A stretch of DNA of 50,097 nt from Alphaproteobacteria bacterium (lineage in GTDB: Bacteria > Pseudomonadota > Alphaproteobacteria > Rhodobacterales > Rhodobacteraceae): contig JAUHVR010000027.1 of NCBI GenBank assembly GCA_030424865.1, forward strand, positions 1 to 50,097, written 5' to 3'. The position numbers were made by a program, and so were the translations under genes. Below, piece after piece: positions 6,796 through 15,219 of this stretch. A model generated the notes under the pieces. The model did not search any database. It saw nothing but the letters and a program-made list of their open reading frames with translations, and was not told the origin of the DNA. The stretch's first letter is position 1; every line of letters begins with the position of its first letter.

Positions 6796-7748
6796 TCCAA
6801 ATCGACCAGATCCAATCCACCGCGGCCGACCTGATGGCCAAGGCCGCCATCGAGATCCCGCAGGACTATCTGGACGGGCTCAAGGCCGCGGCCAGCACCG
6901 AAGACGGCGACCTGTCGTCCTTTGTGCTGCAGGCGATGCTGGACAACTACGAGGCCGCCAAGGAAGACCGCCGCGCCATGTGCGGCGACACCGGCGTGCC
7001 CCGCTGGTTTGTGAAACTGGGTAACGAGGCCCGGGTTGAGGGCGGCATGGTCGCGCTGGAGGCCGCGCTGCGGCGCGCCACGGCCGAGGCGACGACGGCG
7101 GTGCCCCTGCGCCCCAACCGGGTGCATCCGCTGTGGCGGACCGATCACAACAACAACGTCGGCATCGGCGCGCCCGAGATCGAGTATGGCTTTGAGCCTG
7201 AGGGGGACTGGGTTGACCTGATCACCGTGCACAAGGGCGGGCTTTTTGGCACCGACTACCGGATGCTCTTTCCCAGCGACGGGATGCAGGGGATCAAGCG
7301 GTTCTACCTCGACAGTCTGGTGGCCTTTGGCAAACGCGGTCTGGCCTGTCAGCCGGCGATCATCGGGATCGGGCTGGGCGGGTCCAAGGACATCTGCATG
7401 ACGCTGGGCAAACGCGCCTCGACGCTCCGGGTGGTTGGCTCGCGAAATTCCGATCCCCGCATCGCCGAGATGGAAGAGGAGTTCAAAGAGCTTGGCAACT
7501 CAATAGGCATGGGGGCCATGGGGTTTGTCGGCAAGAACATGGTGATCGATTGCAACATCGAGGTCGGCTATTGCCACACCGGCGGCATGCCCATGTCGGT
7601 CCACGCCTTCTGCCTGTCCTCACGCCGCGCCGTCGCCCGCCTCTGGCCTGATGGCCGTGTCGAACACCGCACCGATCCTGATTGGTTTACCCCTTACCAG
7701 AGACGTGAGAGCGTGGATTGGGAAACGTCCGTGGAGGAGTTTGTTTAG
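6792..7748 (+). CDS. Class I fumarate hydratase / tartrate dehydratase-like alpha subunit
   Basis: This 318-residue protein matches the N-terminal domain of iron-sulfur hydro-lyases (FumA/TtdA type). Candidate [4Fe-4S] ligands are the cysteines in MCGDTGVP, in GLGGSKDIC and in VGYCHTGGMP, the three places expected in class I fumarases. Such enzymes add or remove water from fumarate, mesaconate, tartrate or relatives. The beta domain is a separate gene at 8660, so this is a heteromeric type like TtdAB. The gene follows its neighbour with a four-base overlap and stops at 7748, the base before the methyltransferase-like ATG. The true substrate is not visible. Confidence 0.85.
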   Translation: MIQIDQIQSTAADLMAKAAIEIPQDYLDGLKAAASTEDGDLSSFVLQAMLDNYEAAKEDRRAMCGDTGVPRWFVKLGNEARVEGGMVALEAALRRATAEATTAVPLRPNRVHPLWRTDHNNNVGIGAPEIEYGFEPEGDWVDLITVHKGGLFGTDYRMLFPSDGMQGIKRFYLDSLVAFGKRGLACQPAIIGIGLGGSKDICMTLGKRASTLRVVGSRNSDPRIAEMEEEFKELGNSIGMGAMGFVGKNMVIDCNIEVGYCHTGGMPMSVHAFCLSSRRAVARLWPDGRVEHRTDPDWFTPYQRRESVDWETSVEEFV

Positions 7749-8660
7749 ATGGCACCAAAACTACCGCACGAAACAGAAACGAAGTTCCTGATCTGGGCAG
7801 GTACAGGAACGGATTTGATTTTCAATCGAAACATCGAATTGCCAGGGTTCGCCTCGTTTCCCTTGCTCGAACGCGCAGAGACCCGCGCAGTTCTGAAGGA
7901 TCAAATGGTCGAACTCACCGGCTTGGCAAGCAAAATGGGGTTGGCAAGCATCGTGGATGCGCCGACGTGGATGGCCAATGCCAAGCGCGCTGCGGCGCTT
8001 GGCTATGACGCAACCCAGTTGGATGCAATTAACCAAGACGCGGTCGCATTGATGTGCGAAGTCCGAGATGAGGCCGCCGGCGATGTTTTGGTTTCGGCCT
8101 GTATAGGTCCGGCGCGCGATCCCTACACGCAAGAGCCTCCGATGACAGTGGAAGAGGCGCATGCCTACCATCAGCCACAGGTCAACTCCGTCAAGACAGC
8201 CGGAGCCGACCTGGCCACGGCCTACACCTTCAATCAAGCCTCCGAGGCCGCGGGCGTCGCGCGCGCCGCCAAGCAGGCTGGTCTGCCGCTGATTGTGTCC
8301 TTTGTGGTTGAAACTGATGGCAACCTGAACAACGGGCAACGACTGGACGATGCGATATCCGAGGTGGATGCCCTGACAGAGGCCAGCCCTATTTTCTATA
8401 TGGTGAATTGTGCACACCCATCACATTTTCGCAGTTCCCTGACGGACAATCCCAGGCTGCGAGGCGTCGTGGTTAACGCATCGCGCTGTTCCCACGAGGA
8501 GTTGGACGAAGCTGACGCGCTGGACGCTGGAGATCCGGAAGAGTTGGGTCGCGAGGTGGCGGAATTGTTCGCTTTCCATCCTGCGATGACCGTATTCGGC
8601 GGCTGTTGCGGAACCGACATGCGCCACTTGTCGGAAATGGCGCGTAGGGTTGTCACGTAA
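7749..8660 (+). CDS. Homocysteine S-methyltransferase-family protein
   Basis: This 303-residue TIM-barrel protein has the zinc-cysteine motifs of the pfam Hcy S-methyltransferase family: NCAHPSHF in the middle and GGCCGTD near the end. It also has the typical SFVVETDGNLNNGQ segment. Known relatives move a methyl group from S-methylmethionine, betaine or similar donors to a thiol. It sits between the alpha and beta subunit genes of a fumarase-like enzyme, starting right after the alpha stop and overlapping the beta start by one base (TAATG). Its third codon positions are visibly richer in A and T than those of the flanking genes, which suggests later insertion into the operon. Donor and acceptor are unknown. 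Confidence 0.85.
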   Translation: MAPKLPHETETKFLIWAGTGTDLIFNRNIELPGFASFPLLERAETRAVLKDQMVELTGLASKMGLASIVDAPTWMANAKRAAALGYDATQLDAINQDAVALMCEVRDEAAGDVLVSACIGPARDPYTQEPPMTVEEAHAYHQPQVNSVKTAGADLATAYTFNQASEAAGVARAAKQAGLPLIVSFVVETDGNLNNGQRLDDAISEVDALTEASPIFYMVNCAHPSHFRSSLTDNPRLRGVVVNASRCSHEELDEADALDAGDPEELGREVAELFAFHPAMTVFGGCCGTDMRHLSEMARRVVT

Positions 8661-9325
8661 TGACCCTTCGCGAAGTGCGCCTGTCCACAACCCCCACACC
8701 CGAGGCCATTGCTGAACTGCGGCTTGGGGACATCGTTTACCTCGACGGTCTGATGTACACCGCGCGCGAAGGTGTCTACATGCGCGCGCTTGAGGACAAG
8801 GCCAACATCCCGATGGAACTGCCCGCCGAAAGCGCGGCCAACTTTCATTGCTCGCCCGCTGCCACGATCCGACAGGACGGCTCGTTTGACATGGGCGCCG
8901 TGACGGCCACCGCCAGTTTCCGCTTTGCCAAATGGCTGCCCGAATGGATGGCCAAGACCGGGGCCAAGCTGATCATCGGCAAGGGCGGAATGTCGTCCAA
9001 GGACTACAGGGACTACTTCGTGCCGAATGGGGCCATCTATCTGTCGACGGTGGGCTATGGCACCGGGGCCTTGCTGGGGCGCGGCGTGGAAAACGTCGAA
9101 GCCGTGCACTGGAACGAGGAACTGGGATTGGCGCAGGCCATGTGGGTGATCCGGTGCAACCGGATGGGGCCCTTTATCGTGGCCTCCGATCTGGAGGGGA
9201 CCTGCCTGTTCGAACGGGAAAACGCCAAGATCGCTGAAAACCTTGAACACCTCTACGAGGGCACGAAACCGGCGGTTCTGAAGCGGTATGGAGAAACGGA
9301 TGACCGCTCGGACGAGGTGATCTGA
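8660..9325 (+). CDS. Class I fumarate hydratase / tartrate dehydratase-like beta subunit
   Basis: This 221-residue protein is the C-terminal (swivelling) domain partner of the alpha subunit at 6792. The family core is seen in LRLGDIVYLDGLMYTAREG near the start, the TATASFRF segment where relatives have the serine-threonine substrate loop, and LIIGKGGMSSKDY. The start overlaps the previous stop as TAATG. It is the last gene of the operon; the tRNA follows on the opposite strand 20 bases later, so transcription is convergent here and no strong terminator hairpin is visible. Confidence 0.83.
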   Translation: MTLREVRLSTTPTPEAIAELRLGDIVYLDGLMYTAREGVYMRALEDKANIPMELPAESAANFHCSPAATIRQDGSFDMGAVTATASFRFAKWLPEWMAKTGAKLIIGKGGMSSKDYRDYFVPNGAIYLSTVGYGTGALLGRGVENVEAVHWNEELGLAQAMWVIRCNRMGPFIVASDLEGTCLFERENAKIAENLEHLYEGTKPAVLKRYGETDDRSDEVI

Positions 9326-9345
9326 TCGCGGCAGGCGGCGGTTTT

Positions 9346-9422
9346 TGGTAGGCCCGGCAGGACTTGAACCCGCAACCAAAGCGTTATGAGCGCTCTGCTC
9401 TAACCAATTGAGCTACAGGCCC
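9346..9422 (-). tRNA. tRNA with CAU anticodon (Ile2 lysidine type or elongator Met)
   Basis: The minus strand folds as a cloverleaf. The acceptor arm is GGGCCTG (9416-9422) against CGGGCCT, followed by a D-arm AGCTCAATTGGTTAGAGCA, an anticodon stem-loop with CAT flanked by T and A, and a TTCAAGT T-loop. CCA is encoded at 9346-9348. The first acceptor pair is G-U. CAU occurs in initiator Met, elongator Met and, when C is modified to lysidine, Ile2. The body lacks initiator features. I lean to Ile2 from the variable-loop pattern but cannot separate it from elongator Met with certainty. Confidence 0.93.
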
Positions 9423-9587
9423 GCACCTCGCCTTTGCTATCACGACAGGCGTCGCGGTCAAGCCCGATTGGGGCAGGCTGTGCGGCGTGGCAAAAATCTT
9501 TGCCATCGCCACGAATTTGCGCGCCCTGAAGTGGCCTGTGCTCAGCGCGACAGTGTCGCTGCGTGCAGGTTCTGCAGGGCAGTCAGG

Positions 9588-9887
9588 TCAATTGCTTTTC
9601 AGATCGACCGCCGTGCCGCCCCGGGATTTGATTTCGGCATTCACCGCGTCAACAAAGGCCTTGTCCGCGCGGGTGACCCGCATGCCTTCCAACTCGGCCT
9701 TCAGGTCGTCCAGCGAGATCTGAGACAAGGCGCGTTGATCCTGGGGGGCCGCGAAATTTGCGGCAGAACAACAGTCAAAGCCGCAAATGGCCTGGCAGAT
9801 CGCCTTGTTGGACCAGCAATTCGCCGCAGCAGGCTGAGCAGAAACAAAAGCGGCACACCCGATGACAGACAGCAACAACGTTCTCAT
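9588..9887 (-). CDS. Small exported cysteine-rich protein of unknown function
   Basis: This 99-residue protein has a clear signal peptide (MRTLLLSVIGCAAFVSAQPA, cleavage near Ala21-Ala22). A short cysteine cluster follows (CWSNKAICQAICGFDCC), then a helical C-terminal half rich in Asp, Glu and Lys. GGGAGG lies nine bases before the ATG. Five cysteines in 17 residues suggest disulfides or metal binding in the periplasm. I recognise no family. It is monocistronic and convergent with nothing nearby except the tRNA on the same strand. Confidence 0.7.
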   Translation of the reverse strand: MRTLLLSVIGCAAFVSAQPAAANCWSNKAICQAICGFDCCSAANFAAPQDQRALSQISLDDLKAELEGMRVTRADKAFVDAVNAEIKSRGGTAVDLKSN

Positions 9888-10094
9888 TCTTCAAGTCCTC
9901 CCTTTTTTGGTCAATAGCTCAAGGCGATCAGACTATCACAAGCCCGCCGGTTCACCTAACGCGCGACCCCTGATCAGCAGGTTTCAACCGATCGGCACCG
10001 GGTTACCGACCCGATGGCACGAGCTTTCAGATGCACTGAGGTACAAGAGCCGGGCGAAGCAGAGCAGGCCTGAAGGCAGCAATGACCCGCCTTG

Positions 10095-10129
10095 TTGACG
10101 ACGGTTTGATCATGGATAAAATATATCCA
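10095..10129 (+). promoter_or_regulatory. Promoter with operator-like palindrome upstream of the Rrf2 gene
   Basis: TTGACG (10095-10100) and TAAAAT (10117-10122) are spaced 16 bases apart and form a good sigma-70-type promoter. The -10 box is embedded in a perfect dyad, TGGATA-N5-TATCCA (10113-10129). The Rrf2 start codon is 20 bases further on. A repressor bound there would block RNA polymerase, so autoregulation by the encoded Rrf2 protein is a natural reading, but this is inference. Confidence 0.55.
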
Positions 10130-10149
10130 CGAATCGGGCGGAGGCAGAC

Positions 10150-10650
10150 ATGAAACTGGGCGACGGTGTGGAACAGGCGATCCATTGTGCAACGCTTTTG
10201 GCGGCGCTGCCGCAAGGCGGTCTTTTGTCGGCGGCTTCGATGGCCGAGTTTCACGGCGTGTCGACCAGCTATCTGCTGAAGCATCTTCAAGCGCTTTCAA
10301 AGGCGGGGATTGTGCAGACCGTGCCGGGCCCAAGGGGCGGCTATCGGCTGGCAAGGAACGTAACAGATGTGACCCTGTTGGACGTCGTTCTGGCGGTCGA
10401 AGGCCCCGAGCCCGCCTTTCGCTGCAAGGAAATCCGTCAGCGCGGGCCGAACCCGTTGGCCTCGGACGCCTACGCGGCCCCGTGCCAGATTAACGCGGCG
10501 ATGCTGCGGGCCGAGCGGGCGTATCGTCAAGAGCTGCGAAAGGTCACGCTGGCGGACCTGAACGCTGAACTGGCCGCCTCGGACCACGGCACGGCGGTCG
10601 AACAGCGCGCCTGCCAGTTCTTCGAACACCATCTGCGTGGTGTGTCCTGA
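10150..10650 (+). CDS. Rrf2-family transcriptional regulator
   Basis: This 166-residue winged-helix protein has the Rrf2 core: an N-terminal HTH with STSYLLKHLQALSKAGIVQ as recognition helix and the GPRGGYRLAR wing. It has cysteines at about residues 15, 96 and 117 plus one near the C-terminus; Rrf2 proteins often sense redox state, iron-sulfur clusters or nitric oxide through cysteines. It is longer than IscR/NsrR and has an extended C-terminal helix. It lies 35 bases upstream of an AhpD-like peroxidase gene on the same strand and probably controls it; a palindrome overlaps their promoter. Confidence 0.88.
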   Translation: MKLGDGVEQAIHCATLLAALPQGGLLSAASMAEFHGVSTSYLLKHLQALSKAGIVQTVPGPRGGYRLARNVTDVTLLDVVLAVEGPEPAFRCKEIRQRGPNPLASDAYAAPCQINAAMLRAERAYRQELRKVTLADLNAELAASDHGTAVEQRACQFFEHHLRGVS

Positions 10651-10685
10651 CCAATTCTCCCCAACACCCAAAAAGGACCTGACCC

Positions 10686-11141
10686 ATGACCCAACGACTT
10701 GATTACGCCTCGGTCGCGCCAGACGCGTTGAAGGCGGTTTACCAGCTTGAGCTTTATGTGACGCAAAGGGCGGGGCTTGATGCCCGGATCATCCATCTGG
10801 TGAAGCTGCGCGCCTCGCAGATCAACGGCTGCGCCTTTTGCGTCGATATGCACGTCAAGGAAGCCCGCAAGGACGGCCTGAGCGAGCAATGGATCGCCCT
10901 GGTTGCCGTCTGGCGCGAGGCGCTGGTCTTTGACGCCCGCGAACGGGCCGTGCTGGCCTGGACCGAGGCGCTGACCCGTCTGGGCGGTGGGGGCGTGCCC
11001 GATGACGTCTATGCCGCGTTGCGGGACCACTTCACCGAAGAAGAGATCGTCAACCTGACGGTCGCGGTCGGCACGATCAACGTGTGGAACCGCCTGGCTG
11101 TCGGCTTCCAAACGCCGCATCCATTGGACAACGTGGCCTGA
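10686..11141 (+). CDS. Carboxymuconolactone decarboxylase / AhpD-family protein
   Basis: This 151-residue all-helical protein carries the AhpD redox motif CAFCVDMH around residues 52-59, with the paired cysteines and downstream histidine used in alkylhydroperoxidase chemistry. Single-domain members reduce organic peroxides or act as decarboxylases; the CxxC-x3-H form favours a peroxidase. AAGGA lies 11 bases upstream of the ATG. It is co-directional with the Rrf2 gene and forms a likely two-gene oxidative-stress operon with it. Confidence 0.85.
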   Translation: MTQRLDYASVAPDALKAVYQLELYVTQRAGLDARIIHLVKLRASQINGCAFCVDMHVKEARKDGLSEQWIALVAVWREALVFDARERAVLAWTEALTRLGGGGVPDDVYAALRDHFTEEEIVNLTVAVGTINVWNRLAVGFQTPHPLDNVA

Positions 11142-11248
11142 CGCCGGGTCTTGCCGCTCCTTTGCAAACCTCCTAAACGCTGCGCAAGCCTTGGCCCGGT
11201 GCACGTCTGTGCCGGGCCGCACGCCTATGACATGATCAGGAGCCGCCG

Positions 11249-12295
11249 ATGACAGATGGAAAGAACGGGCTGACCTATGCCGATGCAGGGGTCGACATCG
11301 ATGCGGGCAATGCGCTGGTCGACCGGATCAAGCCAGCGGCCAAGCGGACGCAGCGGTCGGGCGTGATGTCGGGCCTGGGCGGCTTTGGCGCGCTCTTTGA
11401 TCTGAAGGCGGCAGGGTACGAGGATCCGATTCTGGTGGGCGCCACCGATGGTGTCGGCACCAAGCTGCGGATCGCGATTGACACGGGCCATGTGGATGGC
11501 GTGGGCATCGACCTGGTGGCCATGTGTGTGAACGACCTGGTCTGCCAGGGCGCGGAACCGCTGTTCTTTCTGGACTATTTTGCCACCGGCAAGCTGGACA
11601 CCGACACGGCGGCACGCGTCGTCGAAGGCATTGCCGAGGGCTGCGTCCGCTCGGGCTGTGCCCTGATCGGCGGCGAGACGGCCGAGATGCCGGGCATGTA
11701 TCCCGCGGGCGACTTTGACCTGGCGGGCTTTGCCGTGGGCGCGATGGAGCGCGGCTCGGACCTGCCTGCGGGTGTGGCCGAGGGCGACGTGCTGCTGGGC
11801 CTGGGCTCGGATGGCGTGCATTCGAACGGCTACAGCCTTGTGCGCAAGCTGGTCGAGGTCTCGGGCCTGGGCTGGGACGCCGAGTGCCCCTGGAGCGACA
11901 AGACGCTGGGCGCCGAACTGCTGACGCCAACGCGGCTTTATGTGAAACAGGCGCTGGCAGCCGTGCGCGCAGGCGGCGTGCATGCGCTGGCGCATATCAC
12001 CGGCGGTGGTCTGACCGAAAACCTGCCGCGTGTCCTGCCCGAGGGGTTGGGCGCCGAGATCGACCTTGATGCCTGGAGCCTGCCGCCTGTCTTTGGCTGG
12101 ATGGCCGACACCGGCGGCATCGCGCCTGCCGAGATGCTCAAGACCTTCAACTGCGGCATTGGCATGATCCTGGTGGTTGCCGCCGATCAGGCCGAGGCGC
12201 TGACCGCGCTGCTGCAGGCCGAGGGCGAAACCGTCGCCACGCTGGGCCGCGTCGTCGCCACCGAGGGCGTGGCCTATTCGGGCACCCTGGGGTGA
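11249..12295 (+). CDS. purM: Phosphoribosylformylglycinamidine cyclo-ligase
   Basis: PurM (AIR synthetase) closes the imidazole ring in purine synthesis, using ATP to turn FGAM into AIR. The 348-residue length is normal. Visible signatures are the N-terminal [12 protein letters not shown] segment, [11 protein letters not shown], the [11 protein letters not shown] motif and [21 protein letters not shown] is seven bases before the ATG. The stop overlaps the GTG start of purN, so the two are translated as a coupled pair, as in many proteobacteria. Confidence 0.97.
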   Translation: MTDGKNGLTYADAGVDIDAGNALVDRIKPAAKRTQRSGVMSGLGGFGALFDLKAAGYEDPILVGATDGVGTKLRIAIDTGHVDGVGIDLVAMCVNDLVCQGAEPLFFLDYFATGKLDTDTAARVVEGIAEGCVRSGCALIGGETAEMPGMYPAGDFDLAGFAVGAMERGSDLPAGVAEGDVLLGLGSDGVHSNGYSLVRKLVEVSGLGWDAECPWSDKTLGAELLTPTRLYVKQALAAVRAGGVHALAHITGGGLTENLPRVLPEGLGAEIDLDAWSLPPVFGWMADTGGIAPAEMLKTFNCGIGMILVVAADQAEALTALLQAEGETVATLGRVVATEGVAYSGTLG

Positions 12296-12870
12296 GCCTG
12301 CGCGTTGCGATCCTGATTTCGGGCGGCGGCTCCAACATGGTGCGGCTGGTCGAGACGATGACGGGCGATCACCCCGCGCGGCCTGTTCTGGTACTGTCGA
12401 ACCGTCCCGATGCGGGGGGTCTGCAAAAGGCGCGTGATCTTGGCGTCGAAGCCGATGTGGTGGACCACAAACCCTTTTCGGGGGATCGCGCGGCCTTTGA
12501 GGCGGCGCTGACCGAACGTCTGGAACGCGCAAAACCCGACATCATTTGCCTTGCGGGGTTCATGCGGGTCCTGACTGCGGGCTTTGTGGAACGCTGGCAG
12601 GGGCGGATGCTGAACATCCACCCTTCGTTGCTGCCGAAATACAAAGGTCTGGACACCCACGCCCGCGCCATCGCCGCGGGCGACACTCAGGCCGGCTGTT
12701 CTGTTCACCTTGTGACACCCGAACTGGACGATGGCCCGATCCTGGGGCAGGCCTCTGTCCCGATCCATGACGACGACACGCCGCAGTCGCTGGCGGAACG
12801 GGTTCTGGTGCAGGAACACCAGCTTTATCCACGGGTCTTGCGCGAATTCGCTGCAGGGTTGACGGACTGA
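12292..12870 (+). CDS. purN: Phosphoribosylglycinamide formyltransferase
   Basis: PurN transfers a formyl group from 10-formyl-THF to GAR. The 192-residue protein has the ISGGGSNM phosphate-binding loop, the catalytic NIHPSLLP segment (Asn and His) and ELDDGPIL, which holds the catalytic Asp. The start is GTG (12292-12294), inside the end of purM. Next is rnd, 95 bases downstream, probably a separate unit. Confidence 0.96.
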   Translation: MSLRVAILISGGGSNMVRLVETMTGDHPARPVLVLSNRPDAGGLQKARDLGVEADVVDHKPFSGDRAAFEAALTERLERAKPDIICLAGFMRVLTAGFVERWQGRMLNIHPSLLPKYKGLDTHARAIAAGDTQAGCSVHLVTPELDDGPILGQASVPIHDDDTPQSLAERVLVQEHQLYPRVLREFAAGLTD

Positions 12871-12965
12871 CGCCGCGGCCCGCGGCTATACGTTGCAAAT
12901 CCTGCATGGGTGCTTATGCTCACCCCCAGTGCCTCCACGAAGAACAAAAAGGCTAAAGGGCGCAT

Positions 12966-14126
12966 ATGAGAACACTCACCACCACCGAAGAGCTTGCGGC
13001 GTTTTGTGATCGGGCCAAGTCCGAGCCCTATGTCACCATCGACACCGAGTTTCTGAGGGAGCGGACCTATTATTCGAAACTCTGCCTGGTGCAGCTTGCC
13101 TTGCCGGGCCGGGACGATGCGGACGCCGGGCTGGTCGATCCGCTGGTCGACGGGCTGTCGCTTGATCCGCTGATCGAGTTGATGCGCGACACCAATGTGG
13201 TCAAGGTCTTTCACGCCGCGCGGCAGGATCTGGAAATCTTTTACATCGACCACGGTGTAATCCCGCAACCGCTCTTTGACACGCAGGTGGCGGCCATGGT
13301 CTGCGGCTTTGGCGAACAGGTGGGATACGAGACGCTGGTGCGCAAGATCGCCAAGCAGGGGTTGGACAAGAGCTCGCGCTTTACAGACTGGTCGCGGCGG
13401 CCGTTGACGGATGCACAAAAGACCTATGCGCTGGCGGATGTGACCCATCTGCGGCAGATCTACGAGTTCCTGGACAGCAAGCTACAGGAAAGCAAACGGT
13501 CGCATTGGGTGCAGGAAGAAATTGCCCTGTTGACCGATCCCGAAACCTATATCACCCGTCCGGAACAGGCCTGGCGGCGGATCAAGACGCGCAGCTCGTC
13601 CCCTCGTTTCCTCGCTATCGTGCGTGCACTGGCCACGTTCCGCGAAGGCTATGCACAAGCGCGCAACGTACCGCGCAACAGGGTCTTCAAGGACGATGCG
13701 CTGGTCGAGTTGGCTTCGACCAAACCGGCCACGATGCAGGACCTGGGCCGGTCACGGCTGTTGCTGCGCGAGGCCCGTAAGGGCGACATCGCCGATGGCA
13801 TCCTGGCCGCCATCAAAAAGGGCATCGACTGCCCGAAAGAGGATTTGCCGGTTCCCGACACCAGCCGCGACAAGCTGCAGGTGAACCCGGCACTTGCAGA
13901 CCTTTTGCGGGTTCTTCTGAAGGCCAAGACCGAAAGTTCCGGCGTGGCCTCGAAGCTGATCGCCCCAGCCTCGGACCTGGATGCAATCGCCGCCGGAATG
14001 CGCGATGTGGCCGCTCTCAAAGGATGGCGGCGCGAGGTTTTCGGCGAGGATGCATTGCGGCTGTGTGACGGCGAAATCGCGCTGGCGGCCAAGGGCAAAA
14101 GCGTCAAGGTGATCAAGCTGGCCTGA
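12966..14126 (+). CDS. rnd: Ribonuclease D
   Basis: RNase D is a 3'-5' exoribonuclease that trims tRNA precursors. The 386-residue protein has the DEDDy exonuclease motifs: IDTEFLRER (Asp, Glu), VFHAARQDLE (Asp) and YALADVTHL (Tyr, Asp). C-terminal HRDC-type helices begin around residue 205. AAGGG lies just before the ATG. It is monocistronic; the next gene is convergent. Length and domain order are standard. Confidence 0.95.
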   Translation: MRTLTTTEELAAFCDRAKSEPYVTIDTEFLRERTYYSKLCLVQLALPGRDDADAGLVDPLVDGLSLDPLIELMRDTNVVKVFHAARQDLEIFYIDHGVIPQPLFDTQVAAMVCGFGEQVGYETLVRKIAKQGLDKSSRFTDWSRRPLTDAQKTYALADVTHLRQIYEFLDSKLQESKRSHWVQEEIALLTDPETYITRPEQAWRRIKTRSSSPRFLAIVRALATFREGYAQARNVPRNRVFKDDALVELASTKPATMQDLGRSRLLLREARKGDIADGILAAIKKGIDCPKEDLPVPDTSRDKLQVNPALADLLRVLLKAKTESSGVASKLIAPASDLDAIAAGMRDVAALKGWRREVFGEDALRLCDGEIALAAKGKSVKVIKLA

Positions 14127-14151
14127 GGCCAGCAGACACTTGAACGACCGC

Positions 14152-14673
14152 TCAGCGTCGGGTCACACGTTCGTTGTCGCGGCCTTTGACACGGATGGTG
14201 CGCACGGCACCAAGCTGTTGATCCGTAAGGATAATCGCAGCAGTTACAGATCGCGCAAACTCGCTTCCGACCGTGGCGGTCATCCCGGGCAGGGCACGCA
14301 GTTCAAAGGTCAGCGTCTTTTCATCGCTTTCGGCTTCGATTGCGATCAGCCGGGGGTCGTAAATGCCGCTTTTGCCGCCGATCCCGCTGGCCCGTATCAC
14401 CGCGCCGCCGGGACGGCGTTCGACCACAAGCTCGGTGACCGTCAGAACCAAAAGTCCCTCGTACACGGCCTCTTGGGGGTTCAGGGAAATGCCGTCAATG
14501 GTCCAGGTGGCGCGCCGCGCCGGGATCAGGGGGTTCACGCCTTCTTCGACCTGGACCGCCCGTGACCGGCTGGGCCCGAACCAGTTCATCGGGTTCATGC
14601 GGGACTCGCGCACGGTTGTGCAGGCAGTGACAAGAACCATCGCGGCAAGCAAAAGGGGCACAGGCTTGATCAT
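14152..14673 (-). CDS. Putative lipoprotein of unknown function
   Basis: The ATG at 14673 gives 173 residues, with GAGGAAA about six bases upstream. An upstream TTG at 14688 is less likely. The N-terminus is a lipoprotein signal with lipobox VTAC (Cys18). The rest contains a conserved-looking beta-rich region and ends in basic residues. I do not recognise a named family beyond a roseobacter hypothetical lipoprotein. It is convergent with rnd and divergent from sufE. Confidence 0.72.
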   Translation of the reverse strand: MIKPVPLLLAAMVLVTACTTVRESRMNPMNWFGPSRSRAVQVEEGVNPLIPARRATWTIDGISLNPQEAVYEGLLVLTVTELVVERRPGGAVIRASGIGGKSGIYDPRLIAIEAESDEKTLTFELRALPGMTATVGSEFARSVTAAIILTDQQLGAVRTIRVKGRDNERVTRR

Positions 14674-14798
14674 CGGTGTTTTCCTCAAGGCACTTCTTCG
14701 GTTACCGCATCAGCGGCGCGATGAAAAGTGCCAAGGCATCTGGACCTTTGGCGGTCTGTTGCCTAGGTGAAGTGCGATATCTCAGGAGTGGTGAGGCA

Positions 14799-15209
14799 AT
14801 GGCGCAGGCGGCGTTCGAAGAAGTGGTCGAGGATTTCGAGTTCCTGGACGAGTGGGAAGACCGCTATCGCATGGTCATCGAGATGGGCAAGGCGATGCCT
14901 CCGCTTGAAGATGCCCTGCGCGTGCCCGCGACCAAGGTCGACGGTTGCGCGAGCCAGGTCTGGCTGCATCCCCGCATCGCGGATGGTGTGTTCCACTTTG
15001 CCGGCGAAAGCGATGCGATGATCGTGCGCGGGCTGATCGCCGTTCTTCATCGCCTGTACGACGGGTTGCCGCTGGCCGAGGTCGGCAAGGTCGACGCCCG
15101 CGCCGAGTTTGCGCGCCTTGGCCTGACCGAACACCTGTCGGCACAACGCTCCAACGGTCTGCGGGCCATGATCGAGCGCATCCGCCTGCTGGCCGCAGAG
15201 GCCGCTTAG
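14799..15209 (+). CDS. sufE: SufE-family cysteine desulfurase sulfur acceptor
   Basis: SufE accepts persulfide sulfur from SufS for iron-sulfur cluster assembly. The 136-residue protein has the family layout, with the acceptor cysteine in VDGCASQVWL (residue 51) followed by the basic and acidic helices around GLPLAEV. The ATG at 14799 is preceded by AGGAGTGGTGAGG; upstream in-frame starts would add residues unlike the family. It is not beside a suf operon here, which is common in this group. Confidence 0.92.
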   Translation: MAQAAFEEVVEDFEFLDEWEDRYRMVIEMGKAMPPLEDALRVPATKVDGCASQVWLHPRIADGVFHFAGESDAMIVRGLIAVLHRLYDGLPLAEVGKVDARAEFARLGLTEHLSAQRSNGLRAMIERIRLLAAEAA

Positions 15210-15219
15210 GGTCAGGACC

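Noticed and set aside
11225-12532. Minus-strand frame of 435 codons over purM and purN
   Set aside because: Fully antisense to two well-recognised purine genes; no motif, no ribosome site.
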